Positions 9,058 to 18,267 of a stretch of DNA of 33,721 nt are shown one piece after another; position 1 is the stretch's first letter, and the number at the start of each line of letters is the position of its first letter. The notes below the pieces were generated by a model, which saw nothing but the letters and a program-made list of their open reading frames with translations, was not told the DNA's origin and made no database searches. The DNA comes from Tateyamaria sp. GTDB taxonomy: Bacteria; Pseudomonadota; Alphaproteobacteria; Rhodobacterales; Rhodobacteraceae. The translations under genes were made by a program, and so were the position numbers. The stretch covers positions 1 through 33,721 of the forward strand of contig JABITU010000093.1 in the NCBI GenBank assembly GCA_018668195.1, read 5' to 3'.

Positions 9058-9720
9058 ATGATTTTGTCATCTGGCCGTGCATATGTTTTTGTCCATATCC
9101 CCAAGACGGGCGGAACCGCCACGGCGCTCGCGCTGGAAGGGCGGGCGATGAAGGACGATATCATGCTGGGTGATACGCCCAAGGCACGCAAACGCAGGCG
9201 AAGACTACAGGATTTCAAAGCTGCGGGGCGGTTGTGGAAACACAGTACTCTTGCAGACATTGACGGTCTGGTGCCGATGCTTGATGGGCTCTTTAAGTTT
9301 ACACTTGTGCGCAACCCATGGGACCGGATGGTCAGCTATTATCACTGGCTGCGCGTGTAATCCTTTGATCATCCAGTCGTGCGGATTGCCTACAACATAC
9401 CTTTTGAAGCGTTTGTTCAAAATCCTTTGGTTCGCTTATCCGCGCGGGCACATCCGGCGCGCCATTATATGACGGATGCGGCAGGCTTTGAGCGTTGTGA
9501 CGCCTATATTAGGATCGAATCTTTTGCAGAGGATGCCGGGCCGCTTTGGTCGCATCTTGGATTTTCCTTGGAACTTCCCCGCGTCAATACATCGGAACGT
9601 ACCGTCGATTACCGCCCTTACTATTCTGATGCGGCCCGTCGCGCGGTCGAAAAAGACAACGCCGAAGATATAAACAGGTTTGGCTACAGTTTTGATGAAG
9701 GCATTTCACGTATTACCTAA
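9058..9720 (+). pseudogene. sulfotransferase-family gene interrupted by one in-frame stop
   Basis: The first 100 codons have the 5'-phosphosulfate loop of PAPS-dependent sulfotransferases (VFVHIPKTGGTATAL, residues 10-24) and the 3'-phosphate motif LVRNPWDRMVSYYHWLR (about 83-99). A TAA follows at 9358-9360. The same reading frame then continues without another stop for 120 codons of plausible family sequence (ARHYMTDAAG, INRFGYSFD at the end). The total of about 220 residues is a normal length for this small Roseobacter type. CAA to TAA (Gln to stop) is the simplest cause. Since frame and motifs are otherwise intact, the lesion is recent, or it is a sequencing error or an expressed read-through. 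The acceptor substrate is unknown. Confidence 0.8.
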
Positions 9721-9774
9721 ACCATTGCCTGCTATCTGACGCGTTGGAATCTTTGGTATTAGGCAGTGTCAGGT

Positions 9775-9791
9775 TACGCAAATTTTGCGTA
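9775..9791. repeat. perfect 17-bp palindrome TACGCAAA-T-TTTGCGTA
   Basis: Both arms match exactly around a single central T. It lies 55 bp after the sulfotransferase stop and is followed by a T-rich stretch. It could be an operator or a weak transcription end; no gene start is close on the plus strand. Confidence 0.5.
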
Positions 9792-9846
9792 TTTGGCTCT
9801 GTTTTCCATTCATTTTTTGGTTTTTCGAATGACCTTTATGCCCAAT

Positions 9847-9877
9847 TCAAAAGGCCCCGCAGAGCGGGGCCTTTTGA
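9847..9877. terminator. strong bidirectional stem-loop ending the fadB operon
   Basis: A perfect 14-bp stem (TCAAAAGGCCCCGC with GCGGGGCCTTTTGA) surrounds a 3-base AGA loop. The A/T arms give a U-tract in either direction, so it can stop both the leftward fadB transcript and anything coming from the sulfotransferase locus. It sits 17 bp beyond the fadB stop. Confidence 0.9.
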
Positions 9878-9894
9878 AAGATTTTCAAACAATC

Positions 9895-12096
9895 TTAGGC
9901 TGCAGCGGCGTCTTTGATGCCAAAACGACCATAAAAGGTTTGCCCCTTTTCTGCCATTTCCCGCAATAGGGCAGGGCACTTGAAGCGTTCGCCAAACTTA
10001 GCCTCCAGCTGGTCACAGCGCTCTGCCGCGTATGGAGCGCCGATGATATCCAGCCAGCTCAGCGGACCGCCCGACCAAGGAGCAAAGCCCCAGCCCAGGA
10101 TCGCGCCCACGTCGCCTTCGCGGATGTCCATCAACACGCCTTCTTCTAAAGCACGGACAGCCTCGAGAACCTGACTGAACAACAGTCGGTGCTGTACGTC
10201 GGTCAGGTCGGGCTGATCTTCGGCCGTCGGGTATTTTTCACCCAAGCCGTCCCACAGGCCGACGCGTTTGCCCTTTTCGTCATAGCTGTAAAAGCCAGCA
10301 TTGGCTTTGCGGCCCATGCGCCCTTCGGCCTCCATCCAAAAGATCAGATCGTCCGCACCCGACCTTGGATACGCGTTGCCCATTGCAGCCATGGTCGCGC
10401 GGGCAATCTTTGCGCCCAGATCAATCGCCGTCTCATCAGTCAGTTGCAACGGACCAAGCGGCATGCCGACCAGTTTGGCGGCATTCTCGATCAGCGCAGG
10501 CTCGACCCCTTCGGTGACCATCCGCGCGCCTTCGTTTACGTAGGGAATGATGCAGCGGTTGGCATAGAAAAAGCGCGCATCGTTGACCACGATTGGCGTT
10601 TTCTTGATCTGGCGGACATAGTCCAGCGCTTTGGCGACGGCGCGGTCACCGGTCTGGTTGCCCTTGATGATTTCAACCAGCAACATCTTTTCGACAGGCG
10701 AGAAAAAGTGGATGCCGATGAACTGTTCCTGATTGCCCGAGGCTTTGGCCAACTCAGAGATCGGCAAAGTTGAGGTGTTGGATGCAAAGATACAGTCATC
10801 AGAGATGATTGCTTCAACCTTTTTGGTGATCTCAGCCTTGATTGCGGGGTCTTCAAAGACCGCTTCGATGATCAGGTCACACTCTTTAAGCTGATCAAGG
10901 TCCGGTGTTGCAGTGATCAGGGCCAGCATTGCGTCCGCTTTTTCCTGTGTAACCTTTTTACGCGCCATCCCCTTTTCGAGGTGCTTTTGGGTGTAATTTT
11001 TGCCACGGTCTGCGGCATCTTGGTCGCGGTCGATCAGTACAACTTCGATACCAGCCTGAGCGGACACCAAGGCGATACCTGCACCCATCAGGCCTGCCCC
11101 CAAAACGCCAAGTTTTCTGACGCGCTGGTCCGGGATGCCGGCAGGGCGAACAGCCCCTTTTTCCAACGCTTCCTTGTTCAGAAAGAGCGACCGGATCATG
11201 GCACCCGAGGACGGGTTAAGCAGAATGTTGGTAAACCAGCGGGCTTCGATCTTGAGTGCGGTATCGAAGGGAACAAGTGCGCCTTCATAAACAGCGGACA
11301 AAAGAGCCTTTGCCGCCGGGTAGACACCTTGGGTTTTGCCGTTGACCATGGCAGCGGCGCCGACAAAAGTCATGAAGCCTGCAGGGTGATAGGGTGCACC
11401 GCCCGGCATCTTGTAGCCTTTGGCATCCCACGGTTTGACAAGGTCGGCATCTTTTGCGTTCAATACCCACGCGCGCGCTGCGGCCATCGGATCATCGACA
11501 ACCTCGTGGATCAGCCCTGCGCGTTGTGCGGCCTGTGGGTTTGACAACTTGCCCTCAAGCAAGAAGGGCGATGCCCCCATTGCGCCCAGCATTCGGGTCA
11601 ACCGAGTTGTGCCACCGGCACCGGGAAAGATGCCCACAAGAATTTCAGGCAGGCCCAAACGTGCCTTTGGATTGTTGGCAACAAATGTGCGGTGCGTGGA
11701 CAATGGAAGTTCCAATCCGATCCCAACAGCCGTGCCTGGGATAGCAGATGCAATAGGCTTGCCACCCTTTTTAGTTTTCGGATCCATGCCCGCCAACTCG
11801 ATCTTGCGTAGCAAGCCGTGCATTTTCATGGTGCCCTCAAACAGGCCTTTAGCCGCATCATCGCCTGCGCTTTCCTTCATCTTGGCCAAAAGGTTTAGGT
11901 CCATGCCACCTGCGAAAGTGTCTTTGCCCGAGGTAATGACAATTCCTTTGACGGCGTCATCGGCTAGCGCATCATCAACCAGATCGTTAAGCTGCTCTAG
12001 GCCATCGAACGACATTACATTCATGGATTTATCGGTTACGTCCCATGTGATTGTGGCGATGCCATCGGCATCCTTTTGCATGGTGAAATCGGTCAT
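9895..12096 (-). CDS. fadB: multifunctional enoyl-CoA hydratase / 3-hydroxyacyl-CoA dehydrogenase
   Basis: The protein catalyses hydration of 2-enoyl-CoA and NAD-dependent oxidation of 3-hydroxyacyl-CoA, the second and third steps of beta-oxidation, normally in a complex with FadA. The N-terminal crotonase domain (1 to about 290) keeps both catalytic acids: E129 in GIGLELPL and E151 in LGLPEILVGIFPGAGG. The Rossmann motif LGVLGAGLMGAGIAL begins near 329, the dehydrogenase His is H463 in GIHFFSPVEKM, and the C-terminal helical domain follows. The length of 733 residues is usual for alphaproteobacterial FadB/FadJ. AGGGAG precedes ATG 12096. It is the last gene of the island, 157 bp after fadA, and ends at the strong stem-loop at 9847-9877. 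Confidence 0.96.
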   Translation of the reverse strand: MTDFTMQKDADGIATITWDVTDKSMNVMSFDGLEQLNDLVDDALADDAVKGIVITSGKDTFAGGMDLNLLAKMKESAGDDAAKGLFEGTMKMHGLLRKIELAGMDPKTKKGGKPIASAIPGTAVGIGLELPLSTHRTFVANNPKARLGLPEILVGIFPGAGGTTRLTRMLGAMGASPFLLEGKLSNPQAAQRAGLIHEVVDDPMAAARAWVLNAKDADLVKPWDAKGYKMPGGAPYHPAGFMTFVGAAAMVNGKTQGVYPAAKALLSAVYEGALVPFDTALKIEARWFTNILLNPSSGAMIRSLFLNKEALEKGAVRPAGIPDQRVRKLGVLGAGLMGAGIALVSAQAGIEVVLIDRDQDAADRGKNYTQKHLEKGMARKKVTQEKADAMLALITATPDLDQLKECDLIIEAVFEDPAIKAEITKKVEAIISDDCIFASNTSTLPISELAKASGNQEQFIGIHFFSPVEKMLLVEIIKGNQTGDRAVAKALDYVRQIKKTPIVVNDARFFYANRCIIPYVNEGARMVTEGVEPALIENAAKLVGMPLGPLQLTDETAIDLGAKIARATMAAMGNAYPRSGADDLIFWMEAEGRMGRKANAGFYSYDEKGKRVGLWDGLGEKYPTAEDQPDLTDVQHRLLFSQVLEAVRALEEGVLMDIREGDVGAILGWGFAPWSGGPLSWLDIIGAPYAAERCDQLEAKFGERFKCPALLREMAEKGQTFYGRFGIKDAAAA

Positions 12097-12253
12097 TGAA
12101 TTTCTCCCTTCGTCGGAGTGTCATTTGAAATGTCTGCAAGCGGATGCAGGATATAGTGCTGCCACGCCGCCCTGATGTCGCACGCTTGCATCGCTTTCGT
12201 AAGGTGTTGCAAGTTTTGCGGTCGCATCTGGCTAGCGTCTGATGTCACAGCGC

Positions 12254-13465
12254 TTAGACCCGCTCGATAATGGTTGCGGCACCCATGCCGGATGCGATGC
12301 ACAAGGTGGCAAGGCCGGTTTCCTTGTCGCTGCGTTCCATCTCGTCCAGAAGTGTGCCGATAATGATTGCGCCGGTCGCCCCGAGCGGGTGACCCATAGC
12401 GATGGAACCGCCGTTTACGTTGACTTTGTCGTGGTCCACATCGAACGCCTGCATAAAGCGCATCACGACCGATGCAAATGCCTCGTTTACCTCGAACAGG
12501 TCGATGTCACCGATGGTCATTCCGCTGTCTTTAAGGATCTTTTCCGTCACCGGAACTGGGCCCGTCAGCATGATGGTCGGATCCGTGCCGATTTTAGCAG
12601 TCGAGCGGATACGGGCGCGCGGCTTAAGGCCCCACTTTTCGCCAAATTCCTTGTTACCAATCAACACAGCCGCAGAGCCGTCGACAATGCCAGACGAATT
12701 GCCCGCGTGGTGAATGTGGTTGATCCGCTCTAGATGGGGATATTTCATCAACGCGACCTTGTCGAACCCGGGCATGACTTCGCCCATAGCCTGAAAAGCA
12801 GGGTTTAGGCTACCAAGGCTCTGCATATCGGTTTGTGGGCGCATGTATTCGTCATGATCCAGAATGGATAGGCCATTCACATCGCGCACTGTGATAACCG
12901 AATTGGCAAAACGATTATCGTCCCACGCGGCCTTGGCACGTTGCTGACTTGCGACCGCAAGGGCGTCTGCGTCATCGCGGCTGAAGCCATATTCGGTGGC
13001 AATGATATCTGCGCTAATGCCTTGCGGCACGAAATACTTTTCCATAGCCAGTGAAGGGTCGGCAGCAACAGCAGCACCGTCGCTTCCCATCGCAACGCGG
13101 CCCATCATCTCGACGCCCCCGGCGATATAGGCTTCCCCGGCGCCTCCCTTGACCTGATTGGCTGCCAGGTTCACAGCTTCCATGCCGCTTGCGCAGAACC
13201 GATTGATGGCCAGGCCGGGAATACGCTCGTCCAGATCCGAAGCCAAAACGGCAGAACGCGCAAGACAGCCACCCTGTTCCATCACCTGCGTGACATTGCC
13301 CCATATCACGTCCTCGACGGCATGGCCTTCGAGATTGTTGCGCTCTTTGATTGCATTCAGCGTAAGGGCGCTGAGACGCAGGGCAGTTACTTCGTGCAGG
13401 CTGCCGTCTTTGCGGCCCTTGCCGCGTGGCGTGCGCAGGGCGTCATAAATGTAGGCTTCGGTCAT
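12254..13465 (-). CDS. fadA: acetyl-CoA C-acyltransferase (thiolase)
   Basis: This thiolase cleaves 3-ketoacyl-CoA in the last step of beta-oxidation. The 403-residue product has the nucleophilic Cys in [13 protein letters not shown] (C91), the His of [13 protein letters not shown] (H359) and the second Cys in [10 protein letters not shown] (C389). The start ATG 13465 follows AAAAGGACAACC; a longer frame to 13537 is not family-like. It lies between the GST gene (108-bp gap) and fadB (157-bp gap) on the same strand. The 12097-12253 gap to fadB holds no gene and no obvious strong hairpin, so co-transcription is likely but an internal promoter is possible. Confidence 0.95.
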   Translation of the reverse strand: MTEAYIYDALRTPRGKGRKDGSLHEVTALRLSALTLNAIKERNNLEGHAVEDVIWGNVTQVMEQGGCLARSAVLASDLDERIPGLAINRFCASGMEAVNLAANQVKGGAGEAYIAGGVEMMGRVAMGSDGAAVAADPSLAMEKYFVPQGISADIIATEYGFSRDDADALAVASQQRAKAAWDDNRFANSVITVRDVNGLSILDHDEYMRPQTDMQSLGSLNPAFQAMGEVMPGFDKVALMKYPHLERINHIHHAGNSSGIVDGSAAVLIGNKEFGEKWGLKPRARIRSTAKIGTDPTIMLTGPVPVTEKILKDSGMTIGDIDLFEVNEAFASVVMRFMQAFDVDHDKVNVNGGSIAMGHPLGATGAIIIGTLLDEMERSDKETGLATLCIASGMGAATIIERV

Positions 13466-13573
13466 GGTTGGTTGTCCTTTTGCCAGAGGCGGTCGTTTTC
13501 TGTAAAGTAAGTGGGGTAGACGGCTTGATTTGTTCAAGGGTGACGTGGCGACGGCTTGCGTTAACCGTGTATC

Positions 13574-14206
13574 TTATGCTCTGTCTGCGGGGGAACCGGG
13601 CATAAGATCATATGGAGATTTCCATCCCTGTGTAGATGACAGGTTGTTAAGCCAGCGATCAATATTGAGCCAGTCGGCGCGCTCGAAGCCGAATGGTTCC
13701 GGATAGTATAGATAACCGCAGCAACTCAGGTCGGCATTCGTGATGCCATCACCCACAATCCAGTCACGATCTGCGAGATGCGTGTCGAGTACGGCATAAG
13801 CGGCCTTGAGGCGCATCTGATTGAATGAAATAACCTCTGCCGGACGTTTATCTTCTGGGAGGAAATTCATTAGAAACCGGGTCATGCCGCACATTGAGCT
13901 TAGCTTGTGGTTGTCCCATAAGACCCATCTTAAAACCTCGTAGTGGTCATCTCCTGTCCCGCCAAACTTTCCCGATTTGTCAGTAATATACTGCTGAATT
14001 GCCCCCGACTGGGCGACCCTCTTTTCGCCGTCGATCAACACCGGCGCCTCGCCCATGGAATTGAGCGTGCGATAGGCCTCAGAGCGCGGCTCGCCCTTGA
14101 AAAAGTCGACAAAGACAGGCTCCCAATCGAGCCCGGACAATTCCAGCGCAAGAGCCGCTTTGTATGAGTTGCCGCTTTCGCCGAAGCAATGCAGTTTCAG
14201 TGTCAT
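13574..14206 (-). CDS. glutathione S-transferase family protein
   Basis: The 210-residue protein has the thioredoxin-like N-terminal domain (KLHCFGESGNSYKAALAL, then the cis-Pro GEAPVLIDG and the glutathione-contacting VAQSGAIQQYI) and a helical C-terminal domain (DWIVGDGITNADLSCCGYL, the usual N-capping/hydrophobic-staple region). The likely catalytic residue is the Ser in the ESGNS turn. ATG 14206 follows AAAGG; a TTG three codons upstream is less likely. Its place between acyl-CoA dehydrogenase and thiolase genes suggests detoxification of reactive enoyl or aldehyde intermediates, but that is inference. Confidence 0.88.
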   Translation of the reverse strand: MTLKLHCFGESGNSYKAALALELSGLDWEPVFVDFFKGEPRSEAYRTLNSMGEAPVLIDGEKRVAQSGAIQQYITDKSGKFGGTGDDHYEVLRWVLWDNHKLSSMCGMTRFLMNFLPEDKRPAEVISFNQMRLKAAYAVLDTHLADRDWIVGDGITNADLSCCGYLYYPEPFGFERADWLNIDRWLNNLSSTQGWKSPYDLMPGSPADRA

Positions 14207-14271
14207 TTCATGCAACCTTTCTATTCGTTTAAATCGAGAGAGCAGAACCGGTGGGTTTCACACCCCCCGGA

Positions 14272-14304
14272 CCCCCCGTGGAGTTTTTTTCGCAAGATGA
14301 AGAT
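14272..14304 (+). repeat. Rhodobacteraceae-type C-rich/T-tract intergenic element, copy 1
   Basis: The stretch runs from six C, through GTGGAG and a seven-T tract, to GCAAGATGAAGA. I recognise this pattern from many Rhodobacteraceae gene ends; its function is not known to me. It is one arm of an inverted pair with 14465-14500. The 324-bp gap 14207-14530 otherwise holds no convincing gene. Confidence 0.6.
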
Positions 14305-14464
14305 GGATCGGTTCACCTTGAATTAAGGTTAATCGTTGAACGTGTATGGGCATGGTAAGCTGGAGAGCTGAGCCATGTGCAAGGTGAAGCCCCAAAGTTC
14401 CGCTCTATGGTCGTATTGCTAACCAAAAAGCCGGACTGCGGGGCGGATCTTTGTGCTGATCCGG

Positions 14465-14500
14465 TCTTCATCTTGCCAAATAAACTCCCCCCGGAGGGTC
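14465..14500 (-). repeat. Rhodobacteraceae-type C-rich/T-tract intergenic element, copy 2 (inverted)
   Basis: Read on the minus strand it gives CCCTCCGGGGGGAGTTT, an A/T stretch, then GGCAAGATGAAGA, matching copy 1 in order and in most bases. It lies 30 bp downstream of the stop of the minus-strand acyl-CoA dehydrogenase, so it may mark that gene's 3' end. A GGATC/GATCC hairpin (about 14447-14463) adjoins it. Confidence 0.6.
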
Positions 14501-14530
14501 GGTTTGCAAAGTATGTAGTGGCATAAATCA

Positions 14531-15688
14531 TCAAAACGCCCTCGCGATAAGCTCTTTCATGATCTCATTTGTACCACCATAGATGCGCTGTACGCGCGCA
14601 TCGGTCCACATTTCGCCGATGGCGTATTCTTGCATGAAACCATAACCACCATGCAACTGCAGGCATTCGTCAAGCACCCAAGCCTGAGTGTCGGTTGTCC
14701 AGTATTTGCACATTGCGGCTTTGGCAACGGTCAGCTCTCCGCGCAGGTGTTCAGACATGCAGGCGTCGAAAAACGCGCGACTGACCATTGTCTTGGTCTG
14801 AGCCTCGGCAAGTTTGAAGCGGGTGTTCTGAAATTGCATGATCGGGCCGCCAAAGGCTTCGCGTTCCTTGGCGTAGGCAACGGTGCGTTCGACAGCCCCC
14901 TCCATGGCACCAATGGCAGAGCAAGCAATAATCATACGTTCCTGGGGCAGTTGCTGCATCAACTGGTAAAACCCCTGACCTTCGGCACCGCCTAGGATAT
15001 TCTCGGGTGGGATCTCTACGGCATCAAAGAATAGTTCTGATGTGTCTGCCGCGTGCATTCCAATCTTTTCGAGGTTACGTCCGCGTGCAAATCCGGGTGC
15101 ATCATCTGTTTCGACTACGACCAGTGACACCCCCTTGGATCCTTGAGCCGGGTCTGTTTTGGCGGCTACGATGATCAGGTTGGCATGCTGGCCGTTCGTG
15201 ATGAACGTTTTTTGCCCCGAGAGTTTATAGGCATTTCCCTCGCGGATTGCGCGGGTCTTGATGGCTTGTACATCTGAGCCGGTCGAGGGTTCCGTCATCG
15301 CCAGTGCGCCGACCAGCTCCCCGGTCACCATCTTGGGCAACCAACGCTCTTTTTGATCCTCTGTGCCATAGGCCAGAACATAATGCGCAACTATCCCGGA
15401 GTGGATGCCTTGGCCCCATGACGCCAAATTGGCGCGCGATGCTTCGATCAAAATTGCCGCTTCGTGGCCAAAGTCGCCTCCTGCGCCGCCGTATTCCTCC
15501 GGGATTGAAGGGCACAGCAGACCCAGTTCACCCGCTTGACCCCACGTTGAACGATCCATCTCGCCCTGTTTGCGCCAGCGTTCAAAATGGGGGGCCCATT
15601 CGTTGGTTATAAATTGCGCTGTCATATCGGAGATCATCTGATGCTCGTCCGTCATCCATCCGCGTGGGCTGGTGTCGAGATCTTTCAT
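14531..15688 (-). CDS. acyl-CoA dehydrogenase, LCAD-like catalytic arrangement
   Basis: This FAD enzyme oxidises acyl-CoA to 2-enoyl-CoA and passes electrons to ETF. The 385-residue product has the family signatures [13 protein letters not shown] (about 128-140) and [12 protein letters not shown] (about 344-355). The usual catalytic Glu site reads YGGTNEI, with Gly (G371) where medium-chain enzymes have Glu. Instead Glu250 in [11 protein letters not shown] matches the alternative base used by long-chain and isovaleryl dehydrogenases. Substrates are therefore probably long or branched acyl-CoAs. I start at ATG 15688, eight bases after AAGGGGG; ATG 15694 is also possible. It follows the small RHH-like gene by 30 bp, so the two are surely co-transcribed. 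Confidence 0.93.
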   Translation of the reverse strand: MKDLDTSPRGWMTDEHQMISDMTAQFITNEWAPHFERWRKQGEMDRSTWGQAGELGLLCPSIPEEYGGAGGDFGHEAAILIEASRANLASWGQGIHSGIVAHYVLAYGTEDQKERWLPKMVTGELVGALAMTEPSTGSDVQAIKTRAIREGNAYKLSGQKTFITNGQHANLIIVAAKTDPAQGSKGVSLVVVETDDAPGFARGRNLEKIGMHAADTSELFFDAVEIPPENILGGAEGQGFYQLMQQLPQERMIIACSAIGAMEGAVERTVAYAKEREAFGGPIMQFQNTRFKLAEAQTKTMVSRAFFDACMSEHLRGELTVAKAAMCKYWTTDTQAWVLDECLQLHGGYGFMQEYAIGEMWTDARVQRIYGGTNEIMKELIARAF

Positions 15689-15718
15689 TGTCATATCCCC
15701 CTTAATCAATCTTATACA

Positions 15719-15931
15719 TCAGCGCTTGCGCGCTTGCAGTTCTGCGTTAAACAACCTCAGCCGCGCCGTGAGATTTTCTTGGTTCATCACGCTGCTGAAA
15801 TTCTCAAACAAAAAAGACAGAGCCTCGCCCTCATCCAACTCTGCTTCGGTTGCGAACGCCTTGAGCCGACGATAGCCGTCCTCGGTCATGGCGACTGGGA
15901 AACGACGGGTCAGGCGAAATCGCTTTGGCAT
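15719..15931 (-). CDS. small ribbon-helix-helix-like protein in the acyl-CoA dehydrogenase operon
   Basis: The 70-residue protein has no name I recognise. Its pattern fits a ribbon-helix-helix (CopG/Arc) fold: a basic N-terminus and a short strand (RRFPVAMTED, about 9-18), helix 1 (GYRRLKAFATEAEL), a turn, then helix 2 with the EGEALSFLFENF pattern, followed by a basic tail. A clear AAAGGAAC site precedes ATG 15931. It lies 48 bp after the 593-residue dehydrogenase and 30 bp before the next, so it is an operon member. It could be an autoregulator or a protein-protein adaptor. The fold call comes from pattern only. Confidence 0.7.
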   Translation of the reverse strand: MPKRFRLTRRFPVAMTEDGYRRLKAFATEAELDEGEALSFLFENFSSVMNQENLTARLRLFNAELQARKR

Positions 15932-15979
15932 CTTGTTCCTTTGGGCAGTAGGGGCGAGGAGTGTCCTCGCCCCATCAGC

Positions 15980-17761
15980 TTAGAAGTTTGCGGCCTCAAG
16001 TGCCATCACAGTATCACTTCCGGATTGTATGCGGGTCAGATGCAATGCAGTAGCGGGGAGTTGACGCGCCATGTAATAGCGCCCGGTGGTAAGTTTGGTT
16101 TGATAGAATTCCGGATCAGATGTGTCACGGGCCAGAGCGTCGCGCGCGGCCTTACCCATTTGTGCCCACACAAGGCCAAGGCAGACATGGCCGAACATGT
16201 GCATAAAGTCGTAGCTGCCGCTCAGCGCGTTATTTGGGTTCGTCATGCCATTCTGCATGAAGTACATGCCCGCGGCCTGAAGATCCTTTGATGCGGTTTT
16301 AAGCGGATCCAAAAACTCTTTGTCGAACGCGTCGTCTTGACCTGCGTTATCTTTGATGAATGATTTGACCAATTCAAAGAAGGCCATCACATGTTTGCCG
16401 CCGTCTTGCGCCAGCTTGCGACCGACAAGGTCGAGCGCCTGCACACCGTTTGCACCTTCGTAGATCATCGCGATACGGGCATCACGGGTGTATTGGGACA
16501 TGCCCCATTCTTCGATGTAGCCATGACCGCCATAAACCTGCTGGGCCTTGATGGTGTTGTCATAGCCCACATCTGACAAAAAGCCTTTGATGATTGGTGT
16601 AAGTAGTGACACCAGCCCATCCGCGTCCTTGTCACCCGCGCGGTGAGCTGCATCAATCATGGTCGCTCCCCAGAGAATAAACGCACGCGCGCCTTCGACA
16701 AACGACTTTTGATCCATAAGTGAGCGGCGAATATCAGGATGCACGATCAGCGGATCTGCCGGCCCTTCGGGGTTTTTCACACCGGTGACGTCGCGCCCTT
16801 GCAGGCGGTCCTTAGCGTAATCCAGTGCGTTCTGATAGGCGACTTCGGCCTGACTAACGCCTTGCATGCCGACGCCAAGGCGGGCCTCGTTCATCATGGT
16901 GAACATGGCACGCATGCCCTTGTGCTCTTCGCCAATCAAGTAGCCGGTTGCGCCATCGTAGTTCATCACGCAGGTGGAATTGCCATGGATACCCATTTTT
17001 TCTTCGATGTTGCCCACGGCCACGCCATTGCGCGCGCCCAAAGAGCCGTCTTCATTCACATGGAATTTGGGCACAATAAACAGCGAAACGCCTTTGATCC
17101 CATCAGGGCCACCAACGATCTTTGCCAGCACAAGGTGGATAATGTTTTCCGACATGTCGTGTTCGCCAGCCGAGATAAAGATTTTTTGACCTGAAATCTT
17201 GTAACTGCCATCCTCCTGTGGTTCGGCTTTGGTCCGCATCAGGCCCAGATCAGTGCCGCAATGAGGCTCTGTCAGGTTCATAGTGCCGGTCCATTCGCAG
17301 CTCACCATCTTGGGCAGATATGTTTCCTTTTGTGCTTGGCTCCCATGGGCCAGAATGGCAGAAGCCGCGCCATGGGTCAGGCCTTGATACATGGTAAAGG
17401 CCATGTTGGCAGAGCTGAACATCTCTCCGACAGCTGTCCCTATGACATATGGCATGTTCTGGCCACCGAATTCCTCGGGCATGTCCAGACCTGGCCAACC
17501 GCCTTCCTTGACTTGCTCGAAAGCCTCTTTAAACCCTGTAGGCGTGTATACAACGCCGTTTTCCAAGCGGCAGCCTTCCTTGTCGCCAACGACGTTCAGC
17601 GGGGCGAGGACTTCGGAAGTCAGCTTGCCCGCCTCGTCGAGAATAGCAGACGTAAAATCGGCTTCTAGCTCATCATAGCCCGGGATACTGGACTCGGTGA
17701 TGTTCAATACATCGTGCAGAATAAATTGCATGTCTTTGGTGGGTGGGGTGTAGCTGGGCAT
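15980..17761 (-). CDS. acyl-CoA dehydrogenase of the DmdC / long FadE type
   Basis: The 593-residue flavoenzyme belongs to the acyl-CoA dehydrogenase group of about 590 residues that includes 3-methylmercaptopropionyl-CoA dehydrogenase (DmdC). Landmarks are the N-terminal extension typical of this group ([18 protein letters not shown]), [14 protein letters not shown] (about 161-174), [16 protein letters not shown] (about 408-423) and the catalytic Glu in [15 protein letters not shown], which is residue 435, the number I recall for the DmdC base. A C-terminal helical domain follows. Paralogues acting on ordinary fatty acyl-CoAs look very similar, and no dmdB or dmdD gene adjoins, so a general fatty acyl-CoA role is at least as likely. 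It lies 26 bp downstream of the MerR gene. Confidence 0.92.
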   Translation of the reverse strand: MPSYTPPTKDMQFILHDVLNITESSIPGYDELEADFTSAILDEAGKLTSEVLAPLNVVGDKEGCRLENGVVYTPTGFKEAFEQVKEGGWPGLDMPEEFGGQNMPYVIGTAVGEMFSSANMAFTMYQGLTHGAASAILAHGSQAQKETYLPKMVSCEWTGTMNLTEPHCGTDLGLMRTKAEPQEDGSYKISGQKIFISAGEHDMSENIIHLVLAKIVGGPDGIKGVSLFIVPKFHVNEDGSLGARNGVAVGNIEEKMGIHGNSTCVMNYDGATGYLIGEEHKGMRAMFTMMNEARLGVGMQGVSQAEVAYQNALDYAKDRLQGRDVTGVKNPEGPADPLIVHPDIRRSLMDQKSFVEGARAFILWGATMIDAAHRAGDKDADGLVSLLTPIIKGFLSDVGYDNTIKAQQVYGGHGYIEEWGMSQYTRDARIAMIYEGANGVQALDLVGRKLAQDGGKHVMAFFELVKSFIKDNAGQDDAFDKEFLDPLKTASKDLQAAGMYFMQNGMTNPNNALSGSYDFMHMFGHVCLGLVWAQMGKAARDALARDTSDPEFYQTKLTTGRYYMARQLPATALHLTRIQSGSDTVMALEAANF

Positions 17762-17787
17762 AATTGTTTCCCTTGTCCTCTGTCCGT

Positions 17788-18189
17788 TTATTGAGCAGCT
17801 TTTTTTGTGGCGGTCATTGAGGCAAGCATTTTTTCACCCCATTTCAATTGGTCTTCTAGGTCGGCAATGGCTTCGTTGAGCTCGTCACGCTGTGAGACCA
17901 TATCTGCGAGGCGATCACGCGCGATGTCATATGTGCGGGCAAATTGGGTCTGTTGCTGGTCGCCCATGTGATAAAGGTTCAACAGTTGGCGAATTTCTTC
18001 AAGGCTGAAGCCAAACCGCTTACCTCGCAGTATGAGCTTAAGCCGCGCACGGTCGCGCTTGGTGAATAGTCGTTTTTGTCCCTCACGAATGGGGAACAAA
18101 AGTTCCTTCGCCTCGTAAAAGCGTAAAGTCCGAGGGGTGACGTTAAAAGTCGTGCACATCTCGCGGATCGTTAGGTTTTTTTCGCTCAT
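17788..18189 (-). CDS. MerR-family transcriptional regulator
   Basis: The 133-residue protein has a MerR winged-helix domain ([23 protein letters not shown], about 6-28, then the wing [26 protein letters not shown]) and a C-terminal coiled-coil dimer helix ([25 protein letters not shown]). No Cys ligand pattern for metals is seen; the only Cys lies in the HTH. Relatives of this type (LiuR-like) control branched-chain and fatty acyl-CoA catabolism in proteobacteria. It is the first gene of the beta-oxidation island and probably represses or activates its own operon. A short inverted repeat lies 63-78 bp upstream. ATG 18189 is the natural start. Confidence 0.9.
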   Translation of the reverse strand: MSEKNLTIREMCTTFNVTPRTLRFYEAKELLFPIREGQKRLFTKRDRARLKLILRGKRFGFSLEEIRQLLNLYHMGDQQQTQFARTYDIARDRLADMVSQRDELNEAIADLEDQLKWGEKMLASMTATKKAAQ

Positions 18190-18251
18190 GAGCCGGCTCT
18201 CGTGGTGTTTAGTGAGATATGGTCAAGAGATACTGCGATTGCAATAAATAG

Positions 18252-18267
18252 TTGACGTTGACGTAAG
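18252..18267. promoter_or_regulatory. candidate MerR/LiuR-like operator
   Basis: TTGACGTTGACGTAAG contains two ACGT cores arranged as an imperfect palindrome (T-ACGT-TG-ACGT-A when centred), upstream of the merR start. ACGT-paired boxes are what I recall for LiuR-type MerR regulators. Autoregulation is inferred. Confidence 0.45.

Noticed and set aside
14313..14534. 73-residue minus-strand frame
   Set aside because: It lies across the intergenic repeat pair, has no family likeness and overlaps the stop of the dehydrogenase gene.
15980..17761. Calling the 593-residue dehydrogenase DmdC proper
   Set aside because: Motifs fit, including Glu435, but no dmdB or dmdD neighbours exist and general FadE paralogues look the same.
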